The position numbers and the translations under genes were made by a program. DNA of 64,000 nt. Origin: Chanos chanos (lineage: Eukaryota; Chordata; Actinopteri; Gonorynchiformes; Chanidae). Within the stretch, counting starts at the first letter, position 1. Each line of letters starts with the position of its first letter. The notes under the pieces are model-generated. The model saw only the letters and a list, made by a program, of their open reading frames with translations, did not search any database and was not told the origin of the DNA. The stretch lies in the NCBI RefSeq assembly GCF_902362185.1, contig NC_044495.1:40349211-40413210 (forward strand), read 5' to 3'. Shown in pieces: positions 29,900-42,783 of this stretch.

Positions 29900-30815
29900 G
29901 ACTGTCTCCTACCCCTGGAAACAACCGTTCCTCAACGAGATCAGACACCTTTACGAACGGTGGCGTTCAAGACCAGACCAAAATAAATTCAGGCGTCATA
30001 CCAACAAATGAGTACAACACTTCCGGTTTTACACCCTCACTCTCAGCTTCACAATAAAAGTTACCGCTTATCAAACGCGAAGTTGAAAAATACTACTTTA
30101 TACATATTACATTTATTATATATAAGCGAATGTTTTCATGGTATGGCTGAGTAGAAAGATGCCTGTCTGTATTTCCTGTTTGCTTTTTTAAAAACAGGAG
30201 TCCGACATGCGATGTAATTATATGCAAAAACCGAAATGTTTCCAAAGATTTGCAAATATTTGTTTGAAACTGTTCAGATGTTTAAAATTCTGAAAAACTA
30301 GTTAGTAACTCAAACTTGTGAACAGTCTTTACAGGGATTTTCTAGGGTTCATGTATACCACATGCCTTGCTGGCTGTTATCTGTGCAATTGCTGATATCT
30401 GTGCAATAACAAAGCTAATTCTATGGTAAAATAACTCCTATATTACTATTTTAGAACTTATATTACTTAGCAGGTTCCTTTCTGATATTTTCTTTTATTG
30501 CAATAAATGGAATGCACTAGGTATAGTACACTGGAAGAGTCAGTATTTCAATATTCTTTTCATTTAGTTATGAACCTCCATCAGCTGTAATGTAAAATAC
30601 ATTGTAAACATATATAAACTGTATAAGTTCAAACAACTTAGAAAAAAATGTGTATTGTAATAACTTTAATTGACAGTAATAAACATGGTAATTACTTGAC
30701 AAAGAAACAGTTAATATTTATATGCCTTTCAGCTGTGAAATTACAAACATGTTACAGAAGCACTGTTTAACTGTACATATATATACAAGCAGTCACTGGC
30801 TTCTTCAAAGTGTCT

Positions 30816-31185
30816 CTATGTTTCTGAAACAGACTCTTTAGCTTTCAGTCCCAGGAGTTCTGTCCTCAGCTCTCCAGGCTTTGGTGGTACTTCTGGGATA
30901 GTCTTGAATACAAAAAGAAAATGTCAGTAACACTGAATTTATCACACTGAATTTAACACAGTGATTATTAACTTTCATTAGGTATTACAGAGATAGAAGA
31001 CATTGACTCTTACAGTATTATAATGTAACCATAATGGGAAAACAATGAGCATGGAAATATGTGTTCTGAAGTCTCACCAGATCAGGCCTGTAGTACTGAT
31101 GAACAACCTGTGCTCCAGCAAACATGGACAATATACTTGCCCCAAGCATCCGTAGGTACCTCGGCCAAGACACACCTGCGGGCAT
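30816..31185 (-). CDS. uqcc6: Ubiquinol-cytochrome c reductase complex assembly factor 6 (BRAWNIN, C12orf73)
   Basis: Small mitochondrial inner-membrane protein needed for assembly of respiratory complex III. Two coding exons, 31078-31185 and 30816-30902, join in phase 0 and give 64 residues, slightly shorter than the human protein. The start MPAGVSWPRYLRMLG and the junction YYRPDL-TIPEVPPKPGEL match the family closely. Residues about 12-29 are a hydrophobic membrane helix; the C-terminal half is proline- and charge-rich. An upstream in-frame Met at 31219 is ignored because the family start is MPAG. It lies head to head with the first tdg gene and downstream of no other gene; nt5dc3 follows in the same direction. 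Confidence 0.93.
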
Positions 31186-33078
31186 CTTTAAACTGAAGAT
31201 AAGGGCACAGTTTATGTACATGGTGAAGTAGCTATATCATCTCAAGTCTCTGGCAAACATTATTTACATCATAAGACACATTCAACTTGACTTCTGTATT
31301 TTAGTTGTGGGTACATGCTATAGGTGAATTCCCCAAAACAATTAAATCAAATCACCCTGCAAACTGTGTTTTTAGTGTAACTACCAAACTACTAAAGATT
31401 TTTATCCCAGGGGCTCAAATATGGAAGAAGCTCAGTTTTCGTAATTTAAGTTTTAGATTAGTGAAATAAAAAATTGTTGAGTATTCAAATCGAAATTTCG
31501 TTTTTCTGATTACAATACACTCTGATTCAAATATATTAGTTGTTCAGTTTTTGTTATGCCTTGGGCATACTAACTTAATGAGACTGTTGGATTTTAAATC
31601 TTAACTTGGTCAAAGACTCTTTTCAGACTGTGAAAATTAGCCAGTTGTTTTGGGCACTATGTAAAAAACAAAAATCTCTCAGACACCAGTGTTGTTTGCG
31701 GATACAAGCTCTGCTTCTTTTCATATAAATGTTTCACAGTCTTACCAAATTTAAGTTATCCATTTCCCAATTTATTTCCTCTATGTGCTCAAAAATATTT
31801 GCTTTGTCTTGCTCGGCAGTTTAATTAGAGAGCTAAATGGGATTTGAAAAGCGTGTCAATGTGAAAGCTAAGTAGTGCAACAAATGACAGATGACAAACC
31901 ACGTCAACAGAACAAACCTTCCTGTCGCATTGTATATTTGATAAATGTGACTACATGATCTTGCTAGCTTAGCGTACACATGACCTCCACAGAGACCCTG
32001 CTGTACTATGCTGTATTTTCTGCACCTTCAATAACATGTTGAAATCTAAAGCTCCTGTAACTTTGTAGAAAAACACATAACCGATATTTGACCAACCTTT
32101 AATAATTTCAAGGGTCCGATACATCAAGGCTTTGCCTACATGCTGTACGCCGCTGAATCTCCAAGCATTAGCTTATGTCACATGGACGCATTGAGTGACG
32201 TGCACTTTCAGCCAATGAATTATTCTGTTAAGATGGTAATTCCCCACGCAAGAGGGAACAGCATATGGATATAAACAATATTTTATTAGTGATCTGTCTC
32301 CACATCACATATTATATTCCATTGTAACTTTTTTATAAATAGAAACAATCAATTTTTATCGCATACACTCCATAAAGTTGACAAATTCAATTTTCACAAG
32401 TAAAAACAAACACGACTTCCCCCTTATTTCATGATTAGTAGCTTCTGAACTACGACGGACAGTTGCGGCTATTTTTGCAGATTTCTAGAACACATGATAA
32501 GCATCATCACCGTAGTCCAACTTGACTTCACAGCGTGCAGTTGTACTTTGTATCTGTTTTAAAGGATACAATGGATTCACGGTCGTGAGTTTCTGGCCGG
32601 CAGTGGTTTACGTTTTTTATGATCCCTTTGTAGTAGTACCTGACAGATGTTAATTTGATTTACCAGACTAGCTGATGAATAAAAAGGATTGCCACCAAAG
32701 TACTTGGCAGGTATGTTTATCTTGCATGTACCTTAATGTGTAACACAGTGGTTACGTGTATCTCTTTCATTCACTAGCATGATCTTTGCTGGCATGCTAG
32801 TGTGCGAGCATTGAATACGTACTAGCTTGCTAGCAGTGACAATAACAATAGCTTTGGCTGAAATTATACTGTGAACTTGCAAGTTATGAATGAGAAGCTT
32901 TTCTATGCAGCAAGACAGATTATTTAAACTAACTTTTCTGGAATGCCTGTCTGGTTGTTGTCCGCGATCCTATTAAAAACAATGCATAGAAGGTTTTAGC
33001 TTGAGAGCTAATTCTAAGAAGCAGATTTAGTAACACCAGTATGAATATTAATCTATTTAAGTAAATCCACCATATAAG
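31186..33078. other. Head-to-head region between uqcc6 and the first tdg gene
   Basis: Promoters of both genes should be here. A probable untranslated first exon of tdg ends at 32710 (cttggcag followed by gtatgt), giving a spliced 5' UTR joined to the coding exon at 33079. A similar layout precedes the second tdg gene. No repeats of note and no other coding exon. Confidence 0.45.
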
Positions 33079-34495
33079 ATGGAAGAAAACCAGTATGCAT
33101 CTCTGGCGGGTACTACGGATTATCTTCAACAGTGGTGAGTTTTCCCCGTCGATGTTCAGGGTCGGACAGTGGAGTCGTTGCAAATGTGACGACTTTCTTC
33201 CTATGATCTAAGCAGTGTTGTTCCGTCTCTTTATGCTTTCAAACGGTGTCAGTACCAACGTCTGTCAGCAAACGCAATTCTCACAATCGTGATGTTAACC
33301 TGTTATGTTGTTTAGGTGCGTTTTAGTTCTTTTGCGCTCCATGACATACCACTTTATCGTATAAATGCTACTCATACCCCGGTCTCTGAAAGTGTGTGAA
33401 TCATATCCCACTTGTTTTCAGAGGGATTTTGATAGCTGTCTATTTAGTCATATGTTCCAGTGGATTTAGCGTCATTTCCTTGTAGATCATGGATCATTTT
33501 AGAATTATGAAAACTGGTTTCTCCAATATCTTCTCAGGTTCCAGTCGAACCAACATTACCCTCAGGCACACCTGGTTACCCAATACAACCAGATGGTTAA
33601 CCCAGCTTACTGTATGGAAGACCGCAGAGAAGAGAGGATCATGACGGAACTGTCTGTCCATCAGGAAACAGAATATATTCAGCAAGAGGGTACTGCCACA
33701 TTGGAGATTTTAGTTAAACTGAAAAGTTGCATATCTGTGAGGTACAAAAAAGATACACGGCCAATCAGATTACCTTTTCCTGTCTCCTTCTCCTAGCAGC
33801 CCCTGCAAAGGGCAAGAAGAGAGGAAGGCCCTCCAAACAGACGTCTGAGGAAAATGGGCAGCAGAAAGGACATGTTGATGAGTCTGCGAAGAAACCCAAG
33901 AGGACACTTGACCGGTTTAACGGCATGTCGGTGGCTGAAGTCATGACCAAAACCCTGCCAGACATCATTACTCATAACCTGGACATACTTATCGTAAGTC
34001 TCCTCCCATTCACTCCTGTGCATCCAGAATCTGATGTTAACAGTATTTTCTTCATCATTGCCGTTGGTCACGGCATAGCTCAAGGCTATTACTATTACTA
34101 TTACCTGAGAATACATATTTAAAAAAAAAAAAAATAACAACAACTAATTTTCAATGGCATATCATGAACCGTGTAAATGTAAAAGAAATAATTTCCCCCC
34201 CTGTCAGATTGGCATCAACCCTGGACTATTGTCAGCCTACAAGGGAAGACATTACCCAAATCCAGGAAACCATTTCTGTAAGTCCCACCATATACTCCCA
34301 CATTCCTTTAATCATATATACCATCTGTATGCTACCACTGAGTGAATAAAAATGACTCTCTCTCTCTCTCTCTCCCCATCTCGCTCTCTCTCTCTCTCTC
34401 TCCCTCTCCCCCCCTCGCTCTCGCTCTCTCTCTCTCTCTCTCCCCTCTCTCTCTCTCTCTCTCTCCCCTCTCGCTCTCTCTCTCTCCCCCTCTCG

Positions 34496-34532
<37 letters not shown>

Positions 34533-36851
34533 GGAAGTGTCTCTTCTTGTCCGGCCTCACAGATGAACAGCTGAATCACATGCATGATCAGACCCTTCCG
34601 GAAAGATACGGCATTGGTTTCACAAACATGGTGGAGAGGACAACGCCTGGAAGCAAAGATTTGTCAAGGTACACTGGGTGGTCTAAACTCTGTCTCTCGA
34701 ATGGCCATGAGTATTAATGTGGTCCTCTGTAGAACCAGGAGACTAATGGGCTATATTAGGCCACTGGGGTGAATTGCATGGAAGCATCACACTAAATTCT
34801 ATCTGGAATTGATACACTTATAGGCAAGACCAACAACAGAGTTGGTGAGAAGAATGTGTAAAATGTGTATGTAAAAAGGTTTTATCTAAGAAGAAAGTTT
34901 AATGTGTCTGGTTTTTTCATTATTCTGCAGCAAAGAAATTCGAGATGGAGGACGGCAACTCTTAGAAAAGCTGAAGAAATACACACCAAGAATAGCAGCC
35001 TTTAATGGGAAAGGTAAACATGGACTTTGCCTTAAATACATTCATTAATGCTATAATAATAGTGGGAGAAATTGGCTTAAAATGGGAAAGCCTGTCTTCT
35101 AGACAGATTACAAACTACATGCTGGACCTGGAACTGCAGAGATAGCTTGAAAACATGGCCAAAAGGCTGTTGCCAGTCTAATTTTTAAACTATCTCTGTT
35201 TAAGAACCATATGACAGGCTCATGCTGAACCACTAAAATGTAGTGGCAATGGACACAATAATAAGCTAGAATAATGGTGTTGTGCTCTTATTAAACCATA
35301 TGAAACATGAAGAAAACTAATGTATTATACAGCTCATCCCATTAAAAATTAAAGTCACTGAAATTTCATAATAACTTACTAAACTTCACTGAAACTTTTA
35401 AGGACCATTAAGGGGAGAAAATGTATTTCAGAAAATGTATTTTTGTTTTGAAATTAAAAAAAACTGTCTGTTTTCTCATTCCAGGTATTTATGAAATATT
35501 CTGCAAGGAAATCTTTGGAGTGAAGGCTAAGAACCTGGAATTTGGTCTACAGCCATACAAAATTCCTGACACAGACACGGTAAGGGCAATTCTCAGTCAC
35601 CAGATGCTTTGCATGGGGCCCTGTGGAGCCATGTTTACTCTATATGCTTTTCAGTGTTTAATTTTTAATTGTTCCAAGTCAAAAATAGCAGGCAATTATC
35701 ATTAGCTGTTAAACTGTTTACTGAATTTGTGTAAAGGTTGCTGTCACTTTTACACAGGTTTGCTACCTTATGCCATCGTCGAGTCCACGTTGTGCCCAGT
35801 TCCCTCGCGCCCAGGACAAGGTGCACTTCTACATTAAGCTGAAGGAGCTCAAGGACCAGCTGAAGGGTGATGTCAGGAGCCAGGAGGTCCAGGAAACCCG
35901 TTACACATTTGACCTAGACATGGCCAAAGGTAACGAGACAGTCAGTACTTTACAGTTTGCTATAACCAATGGATTTTACATAGTCACTAGGGCACTGTCC
36001 TCTTAGACACTCATTTATGACAAAGTTGAATTGTCGGCATATGTTAGACCAGTGAAATCAGACACATTCTCAAAGGATAGCAAATTATATTTAGATACAG
36101 TAGAAATTAATTTGTGCGTTGTGTTACAGAGAAATGTCCAGTTGGTAGACAGTTGTTTTGCTGTCTGAGACTGATGTTGTTTTCGTCCTCTTGTCTCTCT
36201 CTCTCAGAGGATGCCAAGAGGATGGCTATTAAAGAGGAGCAGCACGACCCTGGGTACGAAGCTTCCTCCTGCAGTGCAACCTACAGAGAACCAGCACAAC
36301 CCACCAGCTTCTATTCCTCACAAACAGGTAAAAAGCATGTCTCAAAAAAAAAGAGCTTAGGCCTCATTTATAAACCTTTACATTGTCTCAAAGGTCATGT
36401 ATACTTCCATTTTTCTCTTGCAGAAGTTTGTATTTATAAAAATCTGACTAATCTGACTTATAAAATCAACAAGTGACAAATCTTGCATCCCCTGTTTATG
36501 GTGGCGATGATTTGAATGATTTTCAACACATAAGAGTGTAAGATCACATCAAGTCATGATATGTCATCTGCATTACAACAGTCATCTGTTATTTCCTATA
36601 GTTTATGTTTTGCACTGGCTTGATGGAGCCTCTGTAAGACATGTCTGTACAACAGGGCAACACTGATTAGCTGTTAGTAAGGTGTAAGGGCATGGATTCC
36701 GTGTGGAGGATCATTGTCTCGTGTTTCAGGTGCCAGTTATAAGGATTACCCTTCACCACCATGCGAGGGGACATACAACCAGTGGACGATGCAGCCTCTT
36801 CCAGATCAAATACCAGATATCAGGTTTACCAGTCCTCCTGGAACAAGCTGA
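33079..36851 (+). CDS. tdg: Thymine-DNA glycosylase, first tandem copy
   Basis: Removes T or U from G mispairs and 5-formyl/5-carboxylcytosine in nuclear DNA. Exons: 33079-33134, 33538-33689, 33800-33993, 34208-34277, 34533-34668, 34931-35013, 35485-35579, 35758-35929, 36208-36327, 36730-36851; 399 residues. A short basic AT-hook-like patch (KKRGRPSK) precedes the catalytic domain. The catalytic motif GINPG (Asn138, equivalent to human Asn140) is present, as are the [17 protein letters not shown] loop, [13 protein letters not shown] and the [11 protein letters not shown] insertion loop. Human Ala145 is Ser143 here and human His151 is kept as His149. The SUMO-type IKEE motif is present. The mammalian PIP degron segment before DRF is not recognisable. 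The C-terminus ends [15 protein letters not shown]. One of two adjacent paralogues; I do not say which is tdg.1 of zebrafish. Confidence 0.94.
34351..34532. repeat. Long (CT)n tract joined to the exon 5 acceptor of the first tdg gene
   Basis: About 180 bases of almost pure pyrimidine run straight into ctctcag before exon 5 at 34533, filling most of intron 4. Confidence 0.95.
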
Positions 36852-37621
36852 GACCTCTGATTAAAAAAAAAAAAAAAACCTGGGTTATGCCCTCTGTTGA
36901 ACCTCAGAGTGTGTGTGGCTAAAACAATGTTGAAGAAAAAGAGGACTGTGTCACAAAGCTATTCACACTCCTTTTTACACTCATGCAATTTTCATTCATT
37001 TGTTTTTTTGTACGTTTTTTTTTTTTTTTAATTAATTATTTTATAAGTGTATTTGATTTAGGTCATGCATTGGATTTGTGGTTATAAGTTGGGCTAGCAG
37101 TCTGATCCAGAGCCACTCTGAGCTGTTACTCTCTGTGTCAGAGATCATGTGACTCTGTGACTGTCTTTGAGTTAATTGCCTTGAGCAGACCATGGCATGA
37201 GCCGTCATGCTTGGGACACACACCCATAATCCTCTAGTCTTCTACTACCCCCTAATTTCTTATTGCTCATGAGGGGAGCACACTGTAACATCTGTTTCCA
37301 CTGACATCGAAGGAACATGGTAACACTCAGTGGAATATTGTCAGTGTAAACTTCAAGATTTTTAAAGATTTTTAAATTTCACAATTTTTATCAAGGTCCG
37401 CACACAATTCATACAAGTGTAGGTTCACTTAGGGTCAGTTTCATATAACTGAATTGTATGCTAAATGGAGATTCTCTGTTTGGAAATGGAACTTAGACAA
37501 GGACGTAAAATTAGTCTTTGTCGGAGAAACCAGCCCTGATAGGTGATCTTTCAGACATTGTTTTAAATAGGCAAAATTTCACTGGAGAGGGGCATCATTT
37601 ACAGAAAATCTTTTTTAGCCC

Positions 37622-37830
37622 TGGGATGTATTCCAGAAAGCAGGTTTAGTGAAAACTCTGAGTTAGTCAACTCAGAGCAAGTACTACACCTCCTAATAGA
37701 AAAGCTCTATGGCTTTATTTTGCTAGGACAATGAAGCCATAGGGATCTTCTATTAGGAAGTTTACTGCTTACTCTGAGTTAACTAACTCTGAGTTTCCAC
37801 TAAACCTGCTTTCTGGAATACCCCCCTGGA
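37622..37830. mobile_element. Palindromic MITE, about 205 bp
   Basis: The two halves are near-perfect inverted repeats: left tattccagaaagcaggttta and its complement at the right end, then actctgagttag/ctaactctgagt pairs, reaching to ctatggctt...aagccatag near the centre. It could fold into one long hairpin. Family not assigned; PIF/Harbinger-type ends are possible. Confidence 0.85.
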
Positions 37831-37969
37831 CTAGGCTAAATCTGTGTTTGTAAAACGGTTACTGAGGATATTAATGTAAGCCTGAGGTAGGAGTGCATCA
37901 CCGAATGCAAGAAGAGACTTTTTTCCTGGTTTTGGTCTTGACTGTTAATCATGGAAAATGATGTAGAAA

Positions 37970-37975
37970 AATAAA
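37970..37975 (+). promoter_or_regulatory. Polyadenylation signal candidate, first tdg gene
   Basis: AATAAA about 1.1 kb after the stop codon, beyond the MITE. Other weaker A-rich signals exist near 38296. Confidence 0.4.
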
Positions 37976-40328
37976 CTGTTTCTGATCATGCACAAAGGAT
38001 CTCGACTCAGAGTTCAGCAGCTCCATTTGTAATATATTTGTCATTGTTTAGTTTCTGAGCTGTCATGATGAGTGAAAGGATAAATGGCCTGTGTATTTGA
38101 CTGGTAGCCCTCAATTTTCAATGTTTATTTATTGGTGCTTTTTTTATTTGCTGTCGGTATGCGTTCTTATTTCTGTGACATATGGTATTATGTGTGTGTA
38201 AAGTAAAAAAAAAAAAAAGTCATATAAATTCACTATGAGTAATGTTCCTATGGGAACTCCAGTAACTCTGGAACTTTTTTATGAATCCTTGCAAATTAAA
38301 GACAACACAGTACACAGTGTGTTCTGGTCTCTTGCTCTCCCTTTTTTTTCCAAAATAAAACTAAGGTTTGGATTTTAGATGCCTGAAATCTTTTGCAAAC
38401 AATGAATAAGCAGGATAAAATACCTTGCAACATGTCCCCTCTTTAAAGATAAATATCATTTAGCCCAGAGATCAAAATATTTTGTTTTTGAACATAATGT
38501 CCAATGAAATATTTTTTGACAGAACTTAAAAGCAATCCCTAATATTACATGGCATACCCATCCTGACCTGTTGCCATTTGTGTTTTAAAAATTTAACAAA
38601 ATACCAACTCAGTGGTCAAAAAGAAAAAAAGAAAACCCAGGGCATCTACTTCCCATGTTGCCTCTCAAATCACTGGTAGGTCTTTGCTCTGAATAGGCAC
38701 CCCTCAACCCTACATGAGTCACTCATCATTGTAATGACAGCATATAATCTTGTTGTTCAGAAAATGTAGGTTTATTGACAATAAATAAATTGTAAGGCTT
38801 CTTTCAAATGTCTCAGCTCTCAGGACTGTGATTGGCTGTTTGATTCCAGTAGATATAAGAATCCCAGTAGAGGGTGTGTTTTTGGCTTGCTCTGACAGGG
38901 CCAGTAGCTTTACCTGTATAAACAGGAAGTGCTTTCTTATTGCTGAAAAAATCTGTGCATCTGATTAATACTTTCTCTATGAAAGGATTTCAGCACAACC
39001 CTAGGTAAAATACATTATTAAAACCCCTGAAAGTTACATGCTAAATGCCAAATGCGGACTCATCTATGAAGCTCTCGTTTGGTTGGTTTTCTATAAACAC
39101 TATAAACTTCTATAAACTTTTTTATTGCAAGAATTGTAACAAGCACTACTGGACGTGAAATGGTCAAAAACCGGACACTTAATTGTGTTTGACCTTTTCG
39201 AATGCGGTTAGCTGACTCTTATTATGATATACCTAAACAAAAAAAGCAAACATAAAAATCCCATAAGGGACTGAACCACCAATAGTCAACAAGCGTAGAG
39301 TTCAAACGTCCACGCAAACCAAGACAACAGTGCATGGGTGGTACGCCAAATCGGTCAGTCAATTAAACATTCATTGAAAAAGCAAACGATAAACGATGAC
39401 GTCAATCTATACATAAGATTGAATGAGTAAATAGTTTTCTGACCTATCATCGTTTTATAATATTATGTGAAGTATCAGCCAACAGGTCGCTGGTGAACTG
39501 GATGGTTTCAGAGCTTCTCCCCCATTTTGTGAAATGGTAGTTACCAGCGTCAAAATTGACTAGCCACCGTACAGCCTTGTCTTTGTTGCTTAACCAAATT
39601 AGCTAGCAAGATTTCCTCGACGAGTTTGCTTTTTTCGCAAGTTCACCAGCGTGCATTACTCTCATCAGTAAAGGTATGTAAATGTTGTGTTGATGAAAAG
39701 GTACGAAGTGGTCTCCCACTGCGAAAGACCTAACAAGTCATTGTCAAGCTACAGTTAACCATCGCGCTAGCCAGCCGCGGCAGATTGGTGAAGGCTAGTA
39801 ATTCAACTGAACTGACTTAGCCACTGGCGAACTGACAAGCTATACTGCACTTGAAGTACGTCAATAAAAAGTCCACAAGACAAGTTGTATGACTGAATGG
39901 CTGGTGCTACTCATTAGTGTCAAATATGATAGCTGAATGTTTATATATATTACATTCAACACTTAGGTCCGAATACTAATTGGCAAGACATTTCCCACGA
40001 GTTTTCGTAGGAAAAGCATATGCTTATTAAAGGGCCAGCTTCCTGATTGTACATAAGTAAATGTAAAAATAAAAGGTTAAATCCCTTTTTACGAGATAAT
40101 TAGATCACTCTTTAGGCTGTATAAGAATATTACACCACTGTGTATCTTGTTCAAATTATGATTAACTCTGTGATGAATTCGGTTCCGTGCTTTTAACAAG
40201 CTCGCCAATATCACTTGCTGGCTAGCGATGGTTAGCTGGATAAAAGTATTCCCCTGTCAGTTGCTCCTAACCGTTACTTCACGTAACATCAATATGCATA
40301 TTACTTCATTTAAGTAAATCCCCTTAAG

Positions 40329-42750
40329 ATGGAAGAAAGGCGCTATGGATCTTTCCCTGTTCCCTCGGAATACCTTCAGCATTGGTGAGTTGTCCCCTTT
40401 GTGAGTGAATGGCGCCAGGATTTTGCGCCTGTCTGGTTATGGATCTTATCCACAGTTCTCTACATCAGTGAGGTTTTCAGAAGAGGGATGCTAAATTCTA
40501 CTGCCCTGCCTGTTTCAGACACTTAATAACTGGACAATGATAGTTTTGTCCTCACCCCTCGCATCAAAACCAGAACGGGGTACACCATCTATTTTGTTGC
40601 CGATTAAGGAAGTTTTAGCTTTCAAGCTCTTGATGTTTCAGTAGCATAGTGTTCAATGTGTGACTTTTTCTGTGAATGGAATTTTGAAATTTTGGCCAAG
40701 TTTTTTTTTTTGTTACGTTTAGTATAAGATATACATTTCTTTATTACTAATTTTTTTATTTATTTTTTTTATTTAGAGATTAAACTAACACTGTAATTGT
40801 TTTCAGCAGCGTCCTGAGCATGAAACCTGAGATGGAAAAAAATCCAGAAACCTTTCCCACAGTTCAGTTAAATTTTAGGTTGTACATTATGGAATCTGTG
40901 CAGATCTGTCCTGAGTGCTGTGGTGTTGAGTGTTTTCAGTCACGCACAACCTTAGTTTAGTTTTTGTCTCTCTTCTCTGACTCTAATAGGGTACAGTCCA
41001 CCCAGCAGCACCTCCAGGCTCTGCATGCACAGTACCCGCACATGGCTCATGCCACCCAGTACATGGAGGGGCCCCCAGTGGAACAGGCTGTGAGGGAGAC
41101 CTCTGTCCCACATCAGGAGACTGTGGCCCAGGAACAGCCTGCCGCACCACAAAAAGGTACTGAGAGGTCTTCTCATGCTGCAAGGATACTTAAGAGATAA
41201 ATAATACAGTTTTATTACAGTTTATTATCATTTTTGTATTATTATCATTATTATTATGTTATTATTATTGTATTACAGGATACATTACCATTGTTGTCAT
41301 TATTGATATCATCATCCCAGTTTGACGTCTTAGCTTTACTTCTTCTAGGTAGAGAAATGTAATTTGATTGGTTGCCTTGATATTTAGGCATTGCACCATA
41401 TTTGTATGTGTTTATGAGTTTTTTGGGGTTTTTTGCTGTATGCATACAAGTTGTGTTTTGTGTAACTGATTGGAGATACTCCTGTTTTCCCTCTCTCTAG
41501 CCCCAGCCAAAGGGAAGAGAGGCAGACCGCCTAGCAAAGAGCCTAAAGCCAAACCTGGGCCCAAACCCAAGAAGGCGAAGGAGTCTGCAGATGGCACAGT
41601 AATAGATGGCAAACAGGAGAAGATAGATGAAGCCTTTAAGAAGGTGAAGAGGAAAGTCGATCGTTTTAAAGGCATGACTGAGGAAGAGGTCATGACCAAG
41701 ACCCTGCCCGACATCCTTACCTACAACCTGGACTACGTCATTGTAAGTACTTAATGTCAATTGCTATATAAGGATTTTCAGTACATTTGATTGTGTGTAT
41801 TGATGCACATAAGTGTTGCATGTGGAAAGCTTTCAAGATGTCACCTGGATATGAACATGAAATCTTTCTCTAAGCTAAACTTTATGATTTTAGAGGTTGT
41901 GCTGCTGTTGACAGCTCTCGTTGCTCATGTGCCTGAAGATGCCGGGATCATTAGGCATGTGTTAATGCAAACCTGAACAATTCAGAGTGTTTGAGTCTCT
42001 TTTTTTGCCTTAAATGTCCTTCAGATTGGAATTAATCCAGGACTGATGGCAGCTTACATTGGCAGGTGGTTTCCTGGGCCTGGAAACCATTTCTGTAAGT
42101 TGCATAAAGCATTTTACAAACTTAACATGTGCGGAAAGTTATGTCGTACCGCATTGAACTGTCTCAGATTATTGCATAGTGTTTTTTAATAATGGTAAAA
42201 GCCTAGTTTGTCTCTTGGAATAGATACATTTTTTTCTGCAAGGAAAATCAGTTTTATTCCATTGTGCAGTTGCGTTGATGACCATGGTGCCTCAGTCATG
42301 TGTGTGGGTGACTCAGATCATCCTCTGATGTCCACAGATGGAACAGGAAAGTGGCGTCTCTCACTAAAGCTGTTTTCAGGAAAGATTTTCTTTTTTGTTT
42401 GTTTTTATCCCTAGGGAAATGTCTGTTCCTGTCTGGTTTCACCAGTGAGCTACTAAATCATATGCACGACCAGAGCCTGCCGGAGAAGTATGGCATTGGC
42501 TTCACCAACATGGTGGCAAGAACCACACCGGGAAGCAAAGATCTCTCAAGGTCTGCCTGTGATCACAAATCAATATAGAACTATAATCGACATTATGAAG
42601 AATAACAGAATTTAAACACAAACTTAATTTAATCTTTTTTATTATTTGTTTGTTGGTTTGTAGTAAAGAGCTGAGGGAAGGTGGCAAAATCCTCGTTGAG
42701 AAGATAAAGAAATACAAGCCGCTCATAGCAGTTTTCAATGGGAAATGTAA

Positions 42751-42783
<33 letters not shown>

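Larger units (their letters stand above)
36852..40328. other. Region between the two tdg genes
   Basis: The left part is probably the 3' untranslated region of the first tdg, with an AATAAA at 37970-37975 and a palindromic MITE at about 37622-37830. The right part has a probable untranslated first exon of the second tdg ending at 39673 (cagtaaag followed by gtatgt). No further gene is recognised. Confidence 0.5.

Noticed and set aside
34342-34717. Ser/Leu repeat frames and their Arg/Glu complements
   Set aside because: Translations of the CT tract in tdg intron 4.
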